DNA of 17,995 bases, taken from contig JAEZXW010000062.1 in NCBI GenBank assembly GCA_023419515.1, forward strand, positions 1 through 17,995, given 5' to 3'. Positions 14,896-17,995 of this stretch are shown piece after piece. A model generated the notes under the pieces. That model was not told the origin of the DNA, ran no database searches, and worked only from the letters and a program-made list of their open reading frames with translations. The stretch is from Actinomycetes bacterium (GTDB taxonomy: Bacteria; Actinomycetota; Coriobacteriia; Coriobacteriales; JAEZXW01). The position numbers and the translations under genes are program-made. Numbering within the stretch: position 1 is the first letter of the stretch; every line of letters starts with the position of its first letter.

Positions 14896-14972
14896 GCGGT
14901 GTTACCTCAGCTGGATAGAGGGCCTGACTACGAATCAGGACGTCAGGGGTTCGAATCCCTTACACCGCGCCA
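14896..14972 (+). tRNA. tRNA-Arg(ACG), CCA encoded
   Basis: The acceptor is GCGGTGT/ACACCGC, discriminator G, CCA encoded. The anticodon stem CCTGA/TCAGG encloses CTACGAA, giving ACG. A34 must be deaminated to inosine by TadA, whose gene is nearby, to read CGU, CGC and CGA. Confidence 0.97.
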
Positions 14973-14985
14973 TTGACTTGAATCA

Positions 14986-15018
14986 CCCTGCAACTCATCC
15001 GAGTTGCAGGGTTTTTTT
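14986..15018 (+). terminator. Strong intrinsic terminator after tRNA-Arg
   Basis: CCCTGCAACTC (14986-14996) and GAGTTGCAGGG (15001-15011) form a perfect 11-bp stem with a 4-base loop, followed by seven Ts. It lies 14 bases after the tRNA 3' end. Confidence 0.93.
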
Positions 15019-15175
15019 ATTGCGGTCAGATTATTGCAACCGACAAATTGTTTGAACCAAAGCCTTGGCAAGATTACTTTTAAAAATCTGGTCGCTTTGA
15101 ATGGGAGTCGTGAGGCAGCTCGAGCATCTCAAGCAATCCCAACCCATTGAGAAGTGCAAGCGTTTTTTGAGCAAT

Positions 15176-15196
15176 AAAAAAGCTCCTCGCGGGAGC
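15176..15196 (-). terminator. Intrinsic terminator after tRNA-Phe
   Basis: On the minus strand a GCTCC/GGAGC stem with a 5-base loop (15196-15182) is followed by TTTTTT (15181-15176). It lies 25 bases past the tRNA-Phe 3' end. Confidence 0.75.
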
Positions 15197-15221
15197 CTCG
15201 TTGATGCTTTGAGAAGGGCGA

Positions 15222-15297
<76 letters not shown>

Positions 15298-15349
15298 ACA
15301 TCAGCGACAACAAACTATAGCAAAGACCCCAGCTTGACGCTAGACCGTT

Positions 15350-15471
15350 TTTGAAAACTTGCATATTTTTGTATCAAATACCTTATTTGTTCATGCTGAA
15401 TGCCTGCTTCTTGCTCTATTATCACGCATGACGGTTTGTAAAACGCATGTGCCAATCACGAACTTATTTCC
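15350..15471 (-). pseudogene. Decayed 3' remnant of an FHA-domain gene
   Basis: This 122-bp stretch matches the 3' end and downstream flank (16440-16563) of the intact FHA gene. Twenty-seven codons including the stop (15391-15471) align without gaps to the last 27 codons of that gene at about 64% nucleotide identity by hand count. The encoded residues share G, F, G, VLQ, D, R and S positions and both end in a stop at the same place. The shared sequence continues past the stop, both copies ending in TTTGAAAACTT. No upstream FHA coding part remains. It is either a relic of a tandem duplication or the edge of an insertion event. Confidence 0.65.
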
Positions 15472-15494
15472 ACATACAAGAAAGGGGCTTCGTT

Positions 15495-16157
15495 ATGAAA
15501 AAAAAAGAGAAGAAGGGCGGCAAGCTAAAGGCGGTCATTATTGCAATTGTCATCATTACAATCATTGGTGCATTCGGCAATGGAACACAGGGTAGCAACG
15601 AGACGCAAGAGAGTAGTGAACAAAGCCAGAAGAAAACCGAAGCTCCAAGCCTCGAGGAAACGCTTCCCGGTCTGACCATAAAAGAGGCGATGGAAAAAAT
15701 CAAAGAGTCGGACAAGGACGTTACATGGTACTTCTCACCCGGGACATCAGCTCATAAGATAGGGAGCGATCCAACATCGTTCCTCGGTGAAGATGAAGCC
15801 AATTGGGTAGTCGCCGAGGTTAAGAGTGGAAACAAAATTATCATCGATACACCAGAGCGTATAGAACTTGCAAATCAGACTAAAGAACGGCGCGCTGCAC
15901 TCGAAGAGAAACTGGGGAGAGACTACGCCTGGGTTGCGGTGCAGCAATTTGCAGAAAGTCAATACCCATACGGCTGCAAGATTCACTATATCCTTAACGA
16001 GATCGCCGCCGAGCCAGTTGACGACTCGACATGGTATCTGAAATCAACAATAGATATCACCAACGCCTACGGAGCAACAGCAAAAGGCCTGGCCATCGAA
16101 GCATACGTGACAGGTACTAATAATGCTCCAGAGGTTACATCATTCACCGTATACTAA
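15495..16157 (+). CDS. Membrane-anchored extracytoplasmic protein of unknown function
   Basis: I do not recognise this 220-residue protein. It begins with a very lysine-rich stretch (about 1-12), then one hydrophobic segment at 12-28 and a Ser/Thr/Gln/Glu linker to about 53. Two apparent soluble parts follow: a charged part at 53-141 with a helical TKERRAALEEKLG end, and a C-terminal domain (145-220) rich in aromatic and beta-type residues (YPYGCKIHYILNEIA, then WYLKSTIDITNAYGA). There is no lipobox cysteine, so an uncleaved N-in/C-out anchor is most likely. The ATG at 15495 has AAAGGGG upstream; the frame is open from 15447 without a Shine-Dalgarno. Base use is visibly richer in A than in neighbouring genes. 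It lies between the FHA remnant and the intact FHA gene, suggesting acquisition. Confidence 0.75.
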   Translation: MKKKEKKGGKLKAVIIAIVIITIIGAFGNGTQGSNETQESSEQSQKKTEAPSLEETLPGLTIKEAMEKIKESDKDVTWYFSPGTSAHKIGSDPTSFLGEDEANWVVAEVKSGNKIIIDTPERIELANQTKERRAALEEKLGRDYAWVAVQQFAESQYPYGCKIHYILNEIAAEPVDDSTWYLKSTIDITNAYGATAKGLAIEAYVTGTNNAPEVTSFTVY

Positions 16158-16482
16158 ATAAGAAATGCCCCGCGGTGTTTGATGACTACAGCGCGGGGCA
16201 ATACGGTAAACCGAAAGATCTACTGTAGAGATAAGCTTTCCATGGTCAGATAGCATCAGATATACCTATATAAGAACAAAGGCAACATGGAAACATATTA
16301 CGATTAGCACAAGATACTTGCGGTGCACGAGAAAGCCTTCAGCAAACTGACTTGCTACAAACAACACCTCGGAACCAAAGTTTACCACTGAAGCTTGTAA
16401 CCAGTGCTTTAACGTTACAAACTAATGTGAGTTTACATCTTTGAAAACTTATGCATTTTGTCACCAAATTACATTTACATGC
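16158..16482. other. 325-bp AT-rich intergenic stretch without genes
   Basis: Apart from the stem-loop at 16166-16200 and the flank shared with the FHA remnant (16440-16482), I see no open frame, tRNA or clear promoter. ACTG/CAGT arms near 16387-16406 are too short to interpret. It separates the two convergent genes and may be decayed DNA. Confidence 0.5.
16166..16200. terminator. GC-rich stem-loop between convergent genes
   Basis: TGCCCCGCG (16166-16174) and CGCGGGGCA (16192-16200) form a perfect 9-bp stem with a 17-base loop, nine bases after the stop of the 220-aa gene. The plus strand lacks a T-run after it; the minus strand has ATTTCTTATTT, so it may work better for transcripts coming from the right. 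Confidence 0.55.
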
Positions 16483-17103
16483 TTATGTTGAGCGCCTGAC
16501 ACTTTCTTTTTTATCATGATCGATAATTTGCAAAACATACGGGCCAACAGTGAACTCTTCTCCATTAGCTATGACTGTGCATCCAATTAAATCAATACCA
16601 TCAACTTGAGTTGACCCCAGAAAAGATCTGTTCTCCAGCACCACCATACTGTGATCAATATAAAGTCGCGCATGATCTGAGTCGATTGTCTCGTCAACAA
16701 GTCGCACATGAGCCTGAACTCCACTCCCAATGCTAATTACAGGGGCGCGCACAGTAATCGTTTTTTCTTCATGGCAAGGATCAATCTCGGGTAGGCTCAA
16801 GGCCGCGTGACGTCCGGATTGAACGGCGGCCTCATTTTTTGATCTCATAGCATGACACTGTAGTTTCTTGGTAATTCTGATAGTGCAAGACGACAGCTCA
16901 GCATTTTGTATTGAAGAAATCTCGGCCTTGCTCTGAGGGAGCACCTGAGCTGGAGCTGAGAGAGACGCCTCTCTACTCACAGACTGACCACGCTTAATTG
17001 ACTGAGCGGACAAAACATGATTGCAGCTGTAGCAATAATCAACGCCTTGTATCAACGTGGCAGCACAATGCGGACACCTCATTACGCGCACTGCTTGATG
17101 CAT
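16483..17103 (-). CDS. Zinc-ribbon/FHA-domain protein
   Basis: In this 206-residue cytoplasmic protein the N-terminus has a CPHC...CYSC zinc ribbon (C10, C13, C24, C27). A low-complexity, probably disordered linker follows to about 115. An FHA domain fills about 116-195: VISIGSG, then SDHARLYI and ENRSFLGSTQVDG, which correspond to the GR, SxxH and NG(S) signature region. FHA domains bind phosphothreonine, so a Ser/Thr kinase partner is expected; none is in the window. The canonical Arg after the IG is replaced by Ser, which could weaken phosphate binding. The ATG at 17103 has GGGGAG five bases upstream; an ATG at 17082 overlaps the DUF192 stop (TAATG) and is the alternative. No membrane segment is seen. 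Confidence 0.8.
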   Translation of the reverse strand: MHQAVRVMRCPHCAATLIQGVDYCYSCNHVLSAQSIKRGQSVSREASLSAPAQVLPQSKAEISSIQNAELSSCTIRITKKLQCHAMRSKNEAAVQSGRHAALSLPEIDPCHEEKTITVRAPVISIGSGVQAHVRLVDETIDSDHARLYIDHSMVVLENRSFLGSTQVDGIDLIGCTVIANGEEFTVGPYVLQIIDHDKKESVRRST

Positions 17104-17438
17104 ACGTGCTCCCCTCTCGAAAACCATGGATCACTGCTCGCAAAGCGCTCGATCACCGATGTTGCTCCTCGTCCAACTAAGACGCGACCCTGTGGAACGT
17201 TGCAATACGTGGCAATAACGCAGCCGCTTTTATCGACAAACGCAACGTCGATTGAATGCCTCATGCCAATCGTATGCACGGATTTCACCTGATCAAAGTA
17301 CATGCCAGCCGCTCGCCGCTTGTGTAATCGTTGAGGAGAAAACCGCAGCAAACCGCACGCGCGATCAAAAAACGAGAGAGCTGCCAAACAACGTATCGAT
17401 GTCACGCTTTCAATGCTTGAACACTCTATGCATCTCAT
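17082..17438 (-). CDS. DUF192 family protein
   Basis: This 118-residue protein carries the DUF192 signature HTIGMRHSIDVAFVDKSG near residues 55-72, followed by the usual NVPQGRVLVGRGATSVIERF. DUF192 is a small beta-rich fold of unknown function that recurs in actinobacterial Tad/Flp pilus and secretion loci. The N-terminus has four cysteines (C3, C6, C17, C28). The ATG at 17438 overlaps the TGA of the TadE-like gene (TGATG), with GGAG ten bases upstream; the longer GTG start at 17444 is less likely. Its end overlaps the FHA gene, so the three are translated as one unit. Confidence 0.85.
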   Translation of the reverse strand: MRCIECSSIESVTSIRCLAALSFFDRACGLLRFSPQRLHKRRAAGMYFDQVKSVHTIGMRHSIDVAFVDKSGCVIATYCNVPQGRVLVGRGATSVIERFASSDPWFSRGEHVCIKQCA

Positions 17439-17992
17439 CACCACACCACTCCATTTCGATAAGGGTCAATCGTCAGCTTTGTTTTGTGAGTTAAGTGCAC
17501 CGGTGTATTGATCGGCACGCCAGCAAAAGAAGCAAACCGAGGCCAGGGCTCATATGTCAGGGTGCACTCATAAGTCTGCAAGCCTGATACCAGTGAAAAG
17601 GCAGCCGATTCCTCATAAGACTCATCGCCTGAGCCAAAACTGACAGGGTCTGCGCTCACCTCTATCGCAATGCGATCAGCGATCACGCTCGGGACTGATG
17701 ACTCAATAGCTGAGCGCAACGATTTAGTGACCTCTGCGCTCGCATCAGCTACGCCTGCCGCCCGAGGCGAAACCCCATAGGTCAACACAGCCCGACTGCT
17801 TGCTCGGTCAAAGCTCGCACAAACCGCCAGATAACCCGTGAGATTGCCCACAATCAAGATGAGGGCAACCACCACCGGCAAAATCACTGCACATTCAACC
17901 ACCGCCTGTCCCGACCACAACGATCGAGAGCACGCTGAAAGTCGCTCCTGCTGGCTTTTGCCTGCGAGTAGTTTAATCAGCGCGCTCCTCAT
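17438..17992 (-). CDS. TadE-like pseudopilin (Tad/Flp pilus assembly)
   Basis: This 184-residue protein has the TadE signature: SGQAVVECAVILPVVVALILI, with the processing-type Gly-Gln/Glu segment (G27, E33) leading into one membrane helix (about 34-54). It continues with a tyrosine-containing stretch (GNLTGYLAVCASFDRASSRAVL). TadE/TadF minor pseudopilins sit in the membrane and support assembly of the Flp pilus. The ATG at 17992 lies three bases from the window edge, so its ribosome binding site and a possibly earlier start are not visible. It is the first visible gene of an overlapping three-gene unit; prepilin peptidase, ATPase and pilin genes would be expected to the right. Confidence 0.8.
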   Translation of the reverse strand: MRSALIKLLAGKSQQERLSACSRSLWSGQAVVECAVILPVVVALILIVGNLTGYLAVCASFDRASSRAVLTYGVSPRAAGVADASAEVTKSLRSAIESSVPSVIADRIAIEVSADPVSFGSGDESYEESAAFSLVSGLQTYECTLTYEPWPRFASFAGVPINTPVHLTHKTKLTIDPYRNGVVW

Positions 17993-17995
17993 GGC

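Overview
The window looks like chromosomal DNA of an anaerobic, mid-GC actinobacterium of the Coriobacteriia (Eggerthellaceae-like). This is an inference from gene content: a LuxR-type regulator fused to about 12 membrane helices and divergent from an MFS gene, a carnitine-type CoA pathway, an oxygen-sensitive class III ribonucleotide reductase, and Tad-pilus-type genes. No rRNA or species marker is present, so the species is not named.

Positions 1-6057: a minus-strand operon runs MFS transporter, HSL-type esterase, acyl-CoA dehydrogenase (CaiA-like), class III CoA-transferase (CaiB-like), and the N-terminal 241 residues of an acyl-CoA ligase (CaiC-like) cut by the window edge. The last three genes follow the caiA-caiB-caiC order of the E. 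coli carnitine operon. No BCCT carnitine antiporter (CaiT) is seen; an MFS carrier and an esterase take the lead positions. Each of the three cai genes is preceded by a small stem-loop. A divergent LuxR-type membrane regulator (6058-7545) probably controls the operon. The shared upstream region has an unusual density of perfect palindromes.

Positions 7546-11148: apt (adenine phosphoribosyltransferase) has an operator-like repeat array around its -10 box and a possible structured leader. Then come a TatD-type hydrolase overlapping a tcdA-like tRNA t6A dehydratase (minus strand), a SlyD-type FKBP prolyl isomerase (plus strand), and nrdG.

Positions 11148-15297: nrdD overlaps nrdG and has a perfect NrdR-box palindrome upstream. 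Next are the SRP RNA (minus strand), the tRNA adenosine deaminase gene tadA, and tRNA-Ser(UGA), tRNA-Ser(GCU), tRNA-Arg(ACG) and tRNA-Phe(GAA). TadA makes the inosine-34 that tRNA-Arg(ACG) needs, and the two genes lie about 0.5 kb apart.

Positions 15298-17995: an unrecognised membrane-anchored 220-residue protein sits between two diverged copies of a sequence of about 120 bp. One copy is the 3' end of an intact FHA-domain gene; the other is a decayed remnant of such a gene. To the right is a tightly overlapping minus-strand operon of a TadE-like protein, a DUF192 protein and a zinc-ribbon/FHA protein, probably the tail of a Tad (Flp) pilus locus.

Several start codons were moved from the longest open frame to the one with a good Shine-Dalgarno: MFS (5723), apt (GTG 7723), the tcdA-like gene (10000), the 220-aa gene (15495), and the FHA gene (17103). 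All family calls come from motif reading and remembered family sequences; no search was run.
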